DNA of 8,157 nt from Phycisphaerae bacterium. Lineage in GTDB: Bacteria > Planctomycetota > Phycisphaerae > Phycisphaerales > SM1A02. This document shows positions 1-6,609 of the stretch, in pieces; positions within the stretch are counted from its first letter, which is position 1; every line of letters begins with the position of its first letter. The stretch is from NCBI GenBank assembly GCA_018663565.1, contig JABJQE010000015.1, forward strand, positions 1 through 8,157, given 5' to 3'. The translations under genes were made by a program, and so were the position numbers. A model generated the notes under the pieces. The model did not search any database. It was not told the origin of the DNA and worked only from the letters and a program-made list of their open reading frames with translations.

Positions 1-93
1 AAGGAATTGCAAGAATCGCACTCCATGACTCCGATCACTCCGATCATTCCGGCGAGTTCAGCGTTCTCCTCAACTCAAACGACAATCGTCTGA
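1..93 (+). other. Possible 3' tail of an upstream gene (uncertain)
   Basis: A reading frame is open from the left edge to a TGA at 91-93 and would encode a 30-residue tail rich in Thr, Pro, Ser and Ile, with no recognisable domain. A second frame is open from position 3 to a TGA at 207-209, so the true frame of any upstream gene cannot be settled. A short tandem repeat at 28-45 lies inside both frames. The piece is too short for a functional call. It may equally be non-coding sequence. Confidence 0.22.
28..45. repeat. Two tandem copies of a 9-bp unit
   Basis: The unit ACTCCGATC occurs at 28-36 and again immediately at 37-45, followed by a degenerate third copy (ATTCCG). Because nine is a multiple of three, the repeat would keep frame if it is coding, reading Thr-Pro-Ile twice in frame 1. 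It may be simple slippage in the end of an upstream gene. Confidence 0.6.
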
Positions 94-172
94 GCGGACC
101 TGGCAGGGCCATGGTCTCGTTGCCCACATGCTCGACTGGCCGCAGCACGTCGCGCCAACTCATTAGGACTCC

Positions 173-178
173 TATAGT
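173..178 (+). promoter_or_regulatory. Candidate -10 element upstream of the bamD-like operon
   Basis: TATAGT matches five of six bases of the sigma-70 -10 consensus and lies about 100 nt before the first gene of the rightward operon. No convincing -35 hexamer sits 16-18 nt upstream, so this is only a candidate. The rest of 94-275 shows no gene. An inverted repeat, AGAAC/GTTCT with a 5-nt loop, sits at 246-260 shortly before the start codon. Confidence 0.2.
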
Positions 179-275
179 TATCGGAATTGTTCGGCAAAAC
201 TTGCGCTGAAGGGCGATCGAGCGTCCGATTCCAAACCACAACTCCAGAACGCGAGGTTCTAGTGACCGCGATAGC

Positions 276-1346
276 ATGACGCCCATGACACCACCCACTT
301 GGATTCGCTCGCACCTGATCGCCATTGGAATTACCGGAATGGCCCTTTGTGGCCCCCAAACGGCGATGGCTCAGGATGTCTACCGGCTTGGATCTGACGA
401 TGAATGGAAACTCGAATCGGCCCCAGCCCCAGGATCTGCCGCCGCACAGCTTGCTAGAGCTCGCACCCTGCTCGCCGAGGGGCGACCAGGCCGGGCCCAC
501 AATATGGTTAATCGCTGGATGCAGCGGCACCCCCACTCACCCCTTGCCCCCGAGGCGTATCTCATTCGCGGTGAGTCGCTTGTGGGAATAGGTGACGAAT
601 ACGAAGCGCTGTATGACTTTGAGTTTCTCGTTCGGAAGTATCCGGGGAGCGAGGTTTTTTCACTCGCGCTCGAGCAGGAATATGCCATCGCCGTACGGTA
701 TGCCAACGGTCTTCGCCGCAAGATGTTCGGCCTCCGCATTATCAATGCATCGGACGAAGCGGAAGAACTGCTTATTCGAATTCAGGAACGCCTTCCGGGA
801 AGCGGCCTCGCCGAGCAAGCGGGCCTGCAACTTGCAGCCTTGTACTTTCGAGACCGGCGAATGGGACTTGCTGCGGATGCGTACTCCATCTTTATCAAAC
901 GCTATCCACGGTCAACCGAAATCCCATTCGCTAGGCGGCGGTTGATCTACGCCAATATTGCCACGTTCAAGGGGCCGCAGTTTGACATTATTGGCCTGCT
1001 TGAAGCCAAAGCGGAACTCCAACAACTTGCGGTTCGCCGCCCTGTCGAAGCGGAACGCATCGGGGCTGGGGCACTCATTCAACGGATTGAGGAATCGCAG
1101 TCGACCAAGATGTTGACGACGGCGATGTGGTACTTCAACGAAGGCGACCCGATCGCCGCCGAGTACACAATCCGCAAACTCGTGCAGCGATTTCCTCGCT
1201 CCGCGGCCTGTGTCAGAGCACTTCATGATATTGGCCCGATCCTCAACGAACTTCCACTTATCATTCGAGACAGCACGCCAGACTACGCGATGCTGCGAAC
1301 AACCCTTCAAACGTCGCCCCCACCGACCACGGAGATGGACGAATGA
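276..1346 (+). CDS. BamD-like TPR outer-membrane assembly protein
   Basis: This 356-residue exported protein resembles the BamD/YbgF group of TPR proteins. BamD is the periplasmic scaffold of the BAM complex that inserts beta-barrel proteins into the outer membrane. Residues 10-32 form a hydrophobic signal sequence ending in Ala-Met-Ala before Gln33, a good signal peptidase I site. TPR-like helices with the typical small-residue spacing and a closing RYP/KYP/RFP turn lie at about 57-88, 91-125, 190-213 and 285-309. It is longer than Escherichia coli BamD (about 245 residues) and, unlike it, has no lipobox: Cys25 follows Leu, not Gly or Ala. The start lacks a clear ribosome-binding site, and Met4 (position 285) is an alternative. 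The stop overlaps the lptE-like start, which supports an outer-membrane role. The BamD family call is good; exact orthology is inferred. Confidence 0.72.
   Translation: MTPMTPPTWIRSHLIAIGITGMALCGPQTAMAQDVYRLGSDDEWKLESAPAPGSAAAQLARARTLLAEGRPGRAHNMVNRWMQRHPHSPLAPEAYLIRGESLVGIGDEYEALYDFEFLVRKYPGSEVFSLALEQEYAIAVRYANGLRRKMFGLRIINASDEAEELLIRIQERLPGSGLAEQAGLQLAALYFRDRRMGLAADAYSIFIKRYPRSTEIPFARRRLIYANIATFKGPQFDIIGLLEAKAELQQLAVRRPVEAERIGAGALIQRIEESQSTKMLTTAMWYFNEGDPIAAEYTIRKLVQRFPRSAACVRALHDIGPILNELPLIIRDSTPDYAMLRTTLQTSPPPTTEMDE
1331..1346 (+). promoter_or_regulatory. lptE ribosome-binding site and ATGA start/stop overlap
   Basis: GGAG at 1331-1334 lies 8 nt before the ATG at 1343. The upstream TGA (1344-1346) overlaps this ATG as ATGA. 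The arrangement fixes the lptE-like start and suggests translational coupling of the two genes. Confidence 0.75.
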
Positions 1347-1858
1347 AACTCGCGTTCATGACATTGATAGGCATTCTTGTGGCAACAACGGGCTGTGAAT
1401 CTGATCCGACCAAGGGCTGGGCCGTTGGAACGACGTATGACACCAGCATCAAGACCGTCGCTATTCCGGTCGTACAGAACGACACGTTTGACCGCGAAGT
1501 TGGCTATCTGCTGACAAATGCCCTGATTCGAGAAGTTGAGTCTCGCACACCGTGGAAAGTAACCAGCGAGAATGTGGCCGACACGGTGCTTGATGTCACT
1601 GTGACAAAAGTCACCATGAGAGCCTTGTCCCAGTCTCGATTAACCGGACTTGATCAAGAAATGGCCCTCCAGCTGACTGTGGACTGGAACTGGGAACGAA
1701 TCGACGACAGCAGCACAATTGCCGGATGGGACGGCATGGGCACAAGTGGATTGTTCTTGCCATCAAATCCACTTGGAGAACCGGTCGAACTTGGCCGATT
1801 GGAATCCGTAGAACTCATGGCGCGTGCCATCGTCGATCGGATGTCGGAATCTTGGTAA
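1343..1858 (+). CDS. lptE: LptE-like LPS-assembly lipoprotein
   Basis: This 171-residue protein has a short lipoprotein signal: Lys2, a hydrophobic stretch to residue 14, then Thr-Thr-Gly-Cys with the lipidated Cys at 18. The mature part begins with Trp26 and a first beta strand, SIKTVAIPV (35-43), followed by Asn46-Asp-Thr-Phe and a helix with Leu-Thr-Asn-Ala-Leu. This is the pattern of LptE-family proteins, including planctomycete ones. LptE plugs and assembles the LptD barrel, which places lipopolysaccharide in the outer leaflet of the outer membrane. LptD is not in the window. The -3 residue Thr15 of the lipobox is not the usual Leu, but the overall signal is clear. The gene is slightly shorter than E. 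coli LptE (193 residues). Coupling to the BamD-like gene fits an outer-membrane biogenesis unit. Confidence 0.75.
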   Translation: MKLAFMTLIGILVATTGCESDPTKGWAVGTTYDTSIKTVAIPVVQNDTFDREVGYLLTNALIREVESRTPWKVTSENVADTVLDVTVTKVTMRALSQSRLTGLDQEMALQLTVDWNWERIDDSSTIAGWDGMGTSGLFLPSNPLGEPVELGRLESVELMARAIVDRMSESW

Positions 1859-1871
1859 GTCGGCACGACGC

Positions 1872-1905
1872 TCCTCAGAGGAATAAGATGACCCTGCATG
1901 CCTGA
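1872..1905 (+). promoter_or_regulatory. ftsH leader with palindrome and five-codon mini-ORF
   Basis: The Shine-Dalgarno-like AGAGGAA (1877-1883) lies about 14 nt before the ftsH ATG at 1898 but only 4-5 nt before another ATG at 1888. That ATG opens a five-codon frame (Met-Thr-Leu-His-Ala, TGA at 1903-1905) in a different phase, crossing the ftsH start. The site is also half of a palindrome, TCCTC (1872-1876), A, GAGGA (1878-1882), which could form a weak hairpin over the ribosome-binding site. The sequence facts are direct; any regulatory role is inference. Confidence 0.4.
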
Positions 1906-3955
1906 TAACGACCAAACACCAACGCCACCAGACCAGAACCCGCAGCCCGGCAAGCCCGCCCCCCCAAAGGGTGGTAGCCGAGGCATCATGAGTTGGGTCT
2001 TCATTCTTGGACTGATGATTGTGCTCTTCGCCGTCATGCAGTCGACAACACCGGGTCGCGAGATTGACAGCAGAAACCACTTCTTCTCGCTCATTGATCC
2101 GGCAAATGGCCACCTGTACGAAGCAACACTTGGCAATCCAGATCCGGTCATCGTCAAGAGCGATCGCATCACCGCAATGATCAAGCCCGGAACCGCGGGG
2201 GACAACCCCGGAACCGAGCCAGCAATGGTGTGGTACAAGATCGATGCTGGCAACCGCCACGTCACACTCGAACGCCTCGACAAAATGGGCGTCGACTTCA
2301 AGGCTGACACAGCGCAAAGCATTTGGACACAACTACTGCTGACCATCGGGCCGTTCCTGCTCCTACTGCTCTTGATCTGGTTCTTGATTGCACGGTCTAT
2401 GCGAGGCGCTGGCGGCGGCCCTGGTGGGATGCTCGGTAGTTTTGGCAAATCTCGTCACCGCATCTCAACCAAAGAAGCATCAAAGATTCGGTTCACAGAT
2501 GTCGCTGGCATTGACGAAGCCAAAGACGAAGTCTTTGAGATTGTAGAGTTCCTCAAGAACCCCAAACGGTTCCAACGACTCGGCGGCCGCATTCCCCGCG
2601 GCATCCTGCTTGTTGGCCCTCCCGGATGTGGCAAGACGCTGCTAGCCAAGGCAATCGCCGGCGAGGCCGACTGCCCGTTCTTCTCGATCTCTGGCTCAGA
2701 CTTTGTAGAGATGTTCGTTGGCGTTGGCGCAAGCCGAGTGCGTGACTTGTTCAAACAAGCCAAGGAAAACTCGCCCTGCATCATCTTCCTTGATGAAATT
2801 GACGCTGTCGGCCGTCGCCGCGGAAGTGGCTTCAGTTCGGGTGGGAATGACGAACGTGAGCAGACGCTCAACGCCATCCTTGTTGAAATGGACGGTTTTG
2901 ACGCTACGGACCAAGTCATCGTCGTTGCGGCGACCAACCGATCAGATGTACTCGACCCTGCACTTACCCGGCCCGGTCGATTTGACCGCCAAGTACCTGT
3001 TTCTCTGCCCGATGTCGAAGGTCGGCTCAAGATCCTCAAGGTCCACGCAGAAGCCATCACAATGTCGCCCGATGTCGACATGCAACGCGTCGCCCGAGGC
3101 ACACCCATGTTCTCAGGTGCTGACCTCGCAGCCCTCATCAACGAGGCTGCGATTATCGCGACACTCGAGAACAAGGACGCCGTAGACCAACTCGACTTTG
3201 AAGAAGCCCGAGACAAGATCAAGTTTGGTCGCGCGAGCAAAAGTCGCCGAATAGAAGAAGAAGAACGTATCGCAACGGCCTACCACGAAGCGGGGCACAC
3301 TGCGGTGCAAGCCATGCTTGAACACGCCGACCCTGTCCACAAGGTCACCATCATCCCACGTGGCCAAGCCATGGGCGCCACGTTTAGCCTTCCAGAAAAG
3401 GATCGCTACGGATATGGCCGCAATTTCATCGAGGCCACGCTTCGTGTGCTGTGCGCTGGTCGAATTGCTGAACAGCGCCGAACCAATGATGTGTCTTCCG
3501 GCGCGTCGATGGATATCCAAATGGCCACGGCATACGCCAAACACATGGTGCTCGAATGGGGTATGTCGAGTCGACTTGGCTTCATTCGATACTCGTCTGA
3601 TGACGGCAATGAGTCTTTGATTCCGGAAAAGGAATACTCGCCAGAAACAGCACGCATAATCGACGAAGAAATCAAGCAGATCATTGATGCCGCGTACACC
3701 GATGCCGAGCGAATGGTGACGGAGCGATGGGACACCGTGACCTCCATTGCAGAGGCCCTCTTGAAATACGAGTCGCTGCAGAGCAACGAAGTGGAGACAC
3801 TCATGGCTGGCGGCACAATCAACAGGCCAACCATCACCGATCTACTCGATGCAGAGTCCGATGCGTCGCCGTCTGCCTCTAGTAGCCAGAGCCCCGCTGA
3901 CAAAAAGACATCGGTGGATGATGCAGATGATGGACTACTGCCAGCACCTGCATGA
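1898..3955 (+). CDS. ftsH: ATP-dependent zinc metalloprotease FtsH
   Basis: FtsH is a hexameric inner-membrane protease that unfolds and degrades misfolded membrane proteins and short-lived regulators; in E. coli it sets LPS levels through LpxC. The 685 residues show the full layout. A Pro-rich cytoplasmic N-terminus is followed by a membrane segment at 30-48, a periplasmic domain at about 49-145 and a second membrane segment at 146-165. The AAA+ module has Walker A GPPGCGKT (240-247), the pore loop FVGVGA (273-278), Walker B IIFLDEID (295-302) and the second region of homology with arginine fingers R358 and R361. The peptidase has HEAGH (463-467), with Asp539 as the expected third zinc ligand. 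The last ~35 residues are a Ser/Asp-rich tail. Walker A has Cys244 where Thr is usual, and Met538 replaces the common Asn before the zinc Asp. The start gives a normal N-terminus, although its ribosome-binding site is distant. Catalytic residues are all present. Confidence 0.97.
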   Translation: MPDNDQTPTPPDQNPQPGKPAPPKGGSRGIMSWVFILGLMIVLFAVMQSTTPGREIDSRNHFFSLIDPANGHLYEATLGNPDPVIVKSDRITAMIKPGTAGDNPGTEPAMVWYKIDAGNRHVTLERLDKMGVDFKADTAQSIWTQLLLTIGPFLLLLLLIWFLIARSMRGAGGGPGGMLGSFGKSRHRISTKEASKIRFTDVAGIDEAKDEVFEIVEFLKNPKRFQRLGGRIPRGILLVGPPGCGKTLLAKAIAGEADCPFFSISGSDFVEMFVGVGASRVRDLFKQAKENSPCIIFLDEIDAVGRRRGSGFSSGGNDEREQTLNAILVEMDGFDATDQVIVVAATNRSDVLDPALTRPGRFDRQVPVSLPDVEGRLKILKVHAEAITMSPDVDMQRVARGTPMFSGADLAALINEAAIIATLENKDAVDQLDFEEARDKIKFGRASKSRRIEEEERIATAYHEAGHTAVQAMLEHADPVHKVTIIPRGQAMGATFSLPEKDRYGYGRNFIEATLRVLCAGRIAEQRRTNDVSSGASMDIQMATAYAKHMVLEWGMSSRLGFIRYSSDDGNESLIPEKEYSPETARIIDEEIKQIIDAAYTDAERMVTERWDTVTSIAEALLKYESLQSNEVETLMAGGTINRPTITDLLDAESDASPSASSSQSPADKKTSVDDADDGLLPAPA

Positions 3956-3970
3956 TATTGGGTCATCACG

Positions 3971-5482
3971 TTGAGCCACTCTGCACCGCACGAACATATC
4001 GCCGCAGTTGACCTCGGCTCGAATTCATTCCACATGATTGTCGCCCACCATGGCGACGACCGACTGCACATTCTTGATCGACTCCGTGAACGGGTCGCGC
4101 TGGCCTCGGGACTTCGAAGCAATGGCCAACTTGACCAAGACGCGGCATCCCGCGCAATTGACTGCCTGCGTCGCTTTGCAGAACGACTACGTGGCATCCC
4201 AGCTTCTCATATTCGCGTTGTCGGGACAAACACGTTCCGCAAGGTAAACGACGACGGACAGTTTATGCGCGAGGCCGAAGCCGCTATCGAACATAGCATC
4301 GAAATCCTCGGTGGTGCCGAAGAGGCCAGACTCGTCTTCCTCGGAGTTCGTTACGACGTCGGTGAACTTGATGAGCCCATGCTTGCAGTCGACATTGGGG
4401 GCGGAAGCACTGAACTGGCCTATGGCGTTGGGGGTTCCCCGTCCATCACAGAGAGTATCCAAGCTGGCTGTGTCACCTGGACGTCTCGATTCTTTCAAGA
4501 CGGTCGCATTACATCGAGACGGATGAATGCTGCAATCCTCGCGGCCAAACTGGAACTTGAGCCAGTCATGCATCGGTTCGCACAGTGCGATGTAAACCAT
4601 GTCATAGCGTCATCAGGAACAGCACTCGCACTTGAAGAAATTGGCATCGAGTCAGGATGGACCAAACGTGGTATTGACCGTTCGGTACTCGAACACATCC
4701 GAGCCAACATTGTCGACGCGGGGCATGCCGAAGCAATTGACCTTGATGGCCTGTCTGAATCACGCCGGCCCGTCGTCGCTGGCGGAGTGGCCATCTTGAC
4801 CGCTGTATTCGATGCGATCGATCCACGCCTCATGCGTACAAGTCGATGCGCACTACGAGAAGGCGTACTCATTGACATGCTCGGTCGAATAGCGGGCGAT
4901 GATCGTAGGGAACGCTCTGTTCTAGACCTTGCCAAGCACGGCCGAATTGACCAGGCCCAGGCGAACCGTGTGAGTTCAACGGTTCATGAGTTGTTTCAGG
5001 TGGTCTGCCCAAGTTGGAAGCTTGACGACTCCGCGCGTGAGTTTCTGCATTGGGCTGCAACGCTCCATGAGATTGGCATGGGAATCAGCCACACCGACTA
5101 TCACCGACACGGAGCCTATATTGTTAAGCACGCTGATCTGCCTGGTTTCTCCAGAACGGACCAAGAGAAACTCGCAGCCATCATTCGGTTGCACAGAAAA
5201 AGAATCTCAGACCGTCGCATCCCGGACTTTGACAAGGCAACACGACACTTCGTGCGGGACGCGGCGTTGTTGCTGCGGCTTGGCGTACGGTTGCACAGAT
5301 CACGCACGGATGCCGGGCTCTCTCATGTGCAATTCGAATCAACCGATGGTGGCCTTCATATTCGCATCGACCAGCAGCAGGCAGAAATGAATCCCCTCAC
5401 CATGGAAGATCTTCGCGTCGAGGCCGAACACTGGGCGAGAATGAAACGCACTCTCGAGTGCACCACGGAAACACGCTGCTAG
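3971..5482 (+). CDS. ppx: Ppx/GppA-family exopolyphosphatase or pppGpp phosphatase
   Basis: Ppx/GppA enzymes of the ASKHA fold remove terminal phosphate from polyphosphate, or convert pppGpp to ppGpp, in the cytoplasm. This 503-residue protein has the family's full length (E. coli Ppx 513). The first phosphate loop DLGSNS is at 14-19, GTNTFR follows, then the GGAEEARLVF segment with the catalytic-type Glu pair 117-118, the second phosphate loop DIGGGSTE (141-148), ASSGT and LREGVL. A C-terminal HD-like domain contains LHEIG (365-369) and HRHG (378-381). The TTG start at 3971 is chosen because the first phosphate loop begins only 14 residues later and the next ATG lies inside it. The gene begins 15 nt after ftsH, suggesting cotranscription and coupling. 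No polyphosphate kinase or RelA/SpoT gene is visible, so substrate preference is open. Its stop overlaps that of the convergent gene. Confidence 0.93.
   Translation: MSHSAPHEHIAAVDLGSNSFHMIVAHHGDDRLHILDRLRERVALASGLRSNGQLDQDAASRAIDCLRRFAERLRGIPASHIRVVGTNTFRKVNDDGQFMREAEAAIEHSIEILGGAEEARLVFLGVRYDVGELDEPMLAVDIGGGSTELAYGVGGSPSITESIQAGCVTWTSRFFQDGRITSRRMNAAILAAKLELEPVMHRFAQCDVNHVIASSGTALALEEIGIESGWTKRGIDRSVLEHIRANIVDAGHAEAIDLDGLSESRRPVVAGGVAILTAVFDAIDPRLMRTSRCALREGVLIDMLGRIAGDDRRERSVLDLAKHGRIDQAQANRVSSTVHELFQVVCPSWKLDDSAREFLHWAATLHEIGMGISHTDYHRHGAYIVKHADLPGFSRTDQEKLAAIIRLHRKRISDRRIPDFDKATRHFVRDAALLLRLGVRLHRSRTDAGLSHVQFESTDGGLHIRIDQQQAEMNPLTMEDLRVEAEHWARMKRTLECTTETRC
5479..5482. other. Convergent stop codons sharing CTAG
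   Basis: The palindrome CTAG provides TAG at 5480-5482 for the rightward phosphatase gene and TAG at 5481-5479 for the leftward cupredoxin gene, so the two coding regions overlap tail to tail by 4 bp. No hairpin followed by a T-run is apparent here, so each transcript probably runs into the other gene's 3' end. Confidence 0.9.
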
Positions 5483-6543
5483 CAATCTGTTCCGTACGCG
5501 GCCAGCATCTGCAACAGATCGTCAACATCCACGATTCCATTGCCATTGAGATCTGGAGGACATCCGCTGCAGGCGTCGCCATAGCTTGCAAGGATCAGCA
5601 GAAGATCATCCACGCCGATCGTACCATCGCCATTGAGATCTTCGTCGCACGCTTCGCAGCTCACTTCGTCGCAGTCCATCCATCCCATCCAGTCTCCACC
5701 AATAACAATGCAATTTTGTTGCGTCACGGAGATGCACTCTAGCCCGCCACCTGTCGCTGGCACACAGCATGAACCATCGACACCACAATAAGTCTCAACA
5801 CAGGACAGGCCCTCATACCATGTGTAATCAGGGTCCACATTTGAAAGGCAATCCGCCTCTGTCATGTTGTCGTTGCACAAGATGTCCAGAAAGCAACAGG
5901 CGCCAACAGGATCATTGCCGAACACTCCAATCGTCCCCGTCATGCCAAATCCGCAATGGGGAATGCAGTAGTAGTCAAGCACGCCAGGAGACGCATTCCA
6001 CGGAACGACATAGAACGGCATTGGGTTGAAGTTGTCCAAGGGCGAATTGAAGATCCCATCAGCAATGCAGTCTGCACCCGATGTCACGGTGTGCGTGCCG
6101 CCGCCGTGAAGCCAAAATATTGCGTCTCCTGCGTTGACGTCTACATGATCAGGCTCAAACACAAGCCCATTAGTCGAAAGGTAATGCGCATCCACGTTGA
6201 CGAGCAAGGCGCCAAATTGATCGCCTGACACGCAGTGGTTGCCCACGCTGCAGTAGTACGGAATGACAGAGCCAACGTCCGACGGAACGATCCAATCAAA
6301 TGTTGGGACCGCTGTACTGATTGGCGAGTAGAAGAGCCCCGAGTCATCACTGCAATTGGCGCCGCTTGTGACGTCATGCGTGCCACCATCATGAATCCAG
6401 CGAACCGTGTCGCCGGGCTGTACATCTGCGAACTGTGGCAGAAAGTAATACCCGCCGACATGAATCTCGACGACTGCCCCGGTGACGATTGATGACAGAC
6501 CACCGGCCAACACCGCCATGGCTACAGGTAGTTGATAATGCAT
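5479..6543 (-). CDS. Secreted two-cupredoxin protein with Cys repeats and dockerin-like C-terminus
   Basis: This 354-residue protein has a signal peptide (1 to about 23, ending Thr-Gly-Ala), so it acts outside the cytoplasm. Two type I copper domains follow. Domain 1 (about 24-117) has His56, Cys98, His103 and a candidate axial Gln109. Domain 2 (about 118-208) has His151, Cys193, His196 and Met201. Each has an extra pair, Cys64/Cys104 and Cys159/Cys197, in which the second Cys directly follows the ligand His, as in plant phytocyanins. Two six-Cys repeats (214-253 and 257-296) lead to paired EF-hand loops (302-313 and 331-342) with DxNxD ligands and DLL..L..YG helices, a dockerin-like module. 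Cupredoxins carry electrons or bind copper; dockerin-like modules bind calcium and may anchor or join proteins. The redox partner is unknown. A strong ribosome-binding site supports the start. Domains are clear; the function is not. Confidence 0.88.
   Translation of the reverse strand: MHYQLPVAMAVLAGGLSSIVTGAVVEIHVGGYYFLPQFADVQPGDTVRWIHDGGTHDVTSGANCSDDSGLFYSPISTAVPTFDWIVPSDVGSVIPYYCSVGNHCVSGDQFGALLVNVDAHYLSTNGLVFEPDHVDVNAGDAIFWLHGGGTHTVTSGADCIADGIFNSPLDNFNPMPFYVVPWNASPGVLDYYCIPHCGFGMTGTIGVFGNDPVGACCFLDILCNDNMTEADCLSNVDPDYTWYEGLSCVETYCGVDGSCCVPATGGGLECISVTQQNCIVIGGDWMGWMDCDEVSCEACDEDLNGDGTIGVDDLLLILASYGDACSGCPPDLNGNGIVDVDDLLQMLAAYGTDC
5482..5640 (-). repeat. Duplicated dockerin-like EF-hand module
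   Basis: Residues 302-322 and 331-351 of the cupredoxin protein are two copies of one calcium-binding unit: Asp-Leu-Asn-Gly-Asp/Asn, then Ile/Val, Val-Asp-Asp-Leu-Leu, and Ala-x-Tyr-Gly. The duplication is visible in the DNA too: GCCATTGAGATCT occurs on the + strand at 5542-5554 and 5629-5641, 87 bp apart. The loop ligands are D302, N304, D306, D313 and D331, N333, N335, D339, D342. Confidence 0.85.
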
Positions 6544-6552
6544 GGAATACAG

Positions 6553-6560
6553 CTCCTCTT
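6553..6560 (-). promoter_or_regulatory. Strong ribosome-binding site of the cupredoxin gene
   Basis: On the minus strand AAGAGGAG lies 9 nt before the ATG at 6543-6541. It is one of the best Shine-Dalgarno matches in the window and fixes the start of the secreted protein. Confidence 0.8.
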
Positions 6561-6570
6561 CCTACAGGGG

Positions 6571-6598
6571 AGTATCACATAAATTGGGTCCAAACCAA
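6571..6598 (-). promoter_or_regulatory. Candidate promoter for the cupredoxin gene
   Basis: Reading leftwards, TTGGTT (6598-6593) and GATACT (6576-6571) are separated by 16 nt, with TG one base off the extended -10 position. Each hexamer matches about four of six sigma-70 bases. The 66-nt gap to uvrC shows no terminator hairpin, so read-through from uvrC is also possible. Confidence 0.28.
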
Positions 6599-6609
6599 GC
6601 ATCAATTGC

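Noticed and set aside
246..260. Inverted repeat AGAAC/GTTCT before the bamD-like gene as an operator or terminator
   Set aside because: Only a 5-bp stem with a 5-nt loop and no T-run; such repeats arise often by chance.
44..325. Leftward 93-codon frame covering most of the gene-free left region
   Set aside because: No recognisable family, starts inside the signal-peptide region of the bamD-like gene, and amino-acid composition is not protein-like enough to support a call.
1654..3240. Long leftward open frames (264 and 261 residues) opposite lptE and ftsH
   Set aside because: Their translations are Ser/Arg/Pro-rich with no domain, and they lie fully antisense to clear FtsH sequence with intact motifs; they follow from codon bias in ftsH.
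3406..4197. Leftward 263-codon open frame across the ftsH-ppx junction
   Set aside because: Low-complexity Ser/Arg-rich translation, no ribosome-binding site of note, antisense to two well-supported genes.
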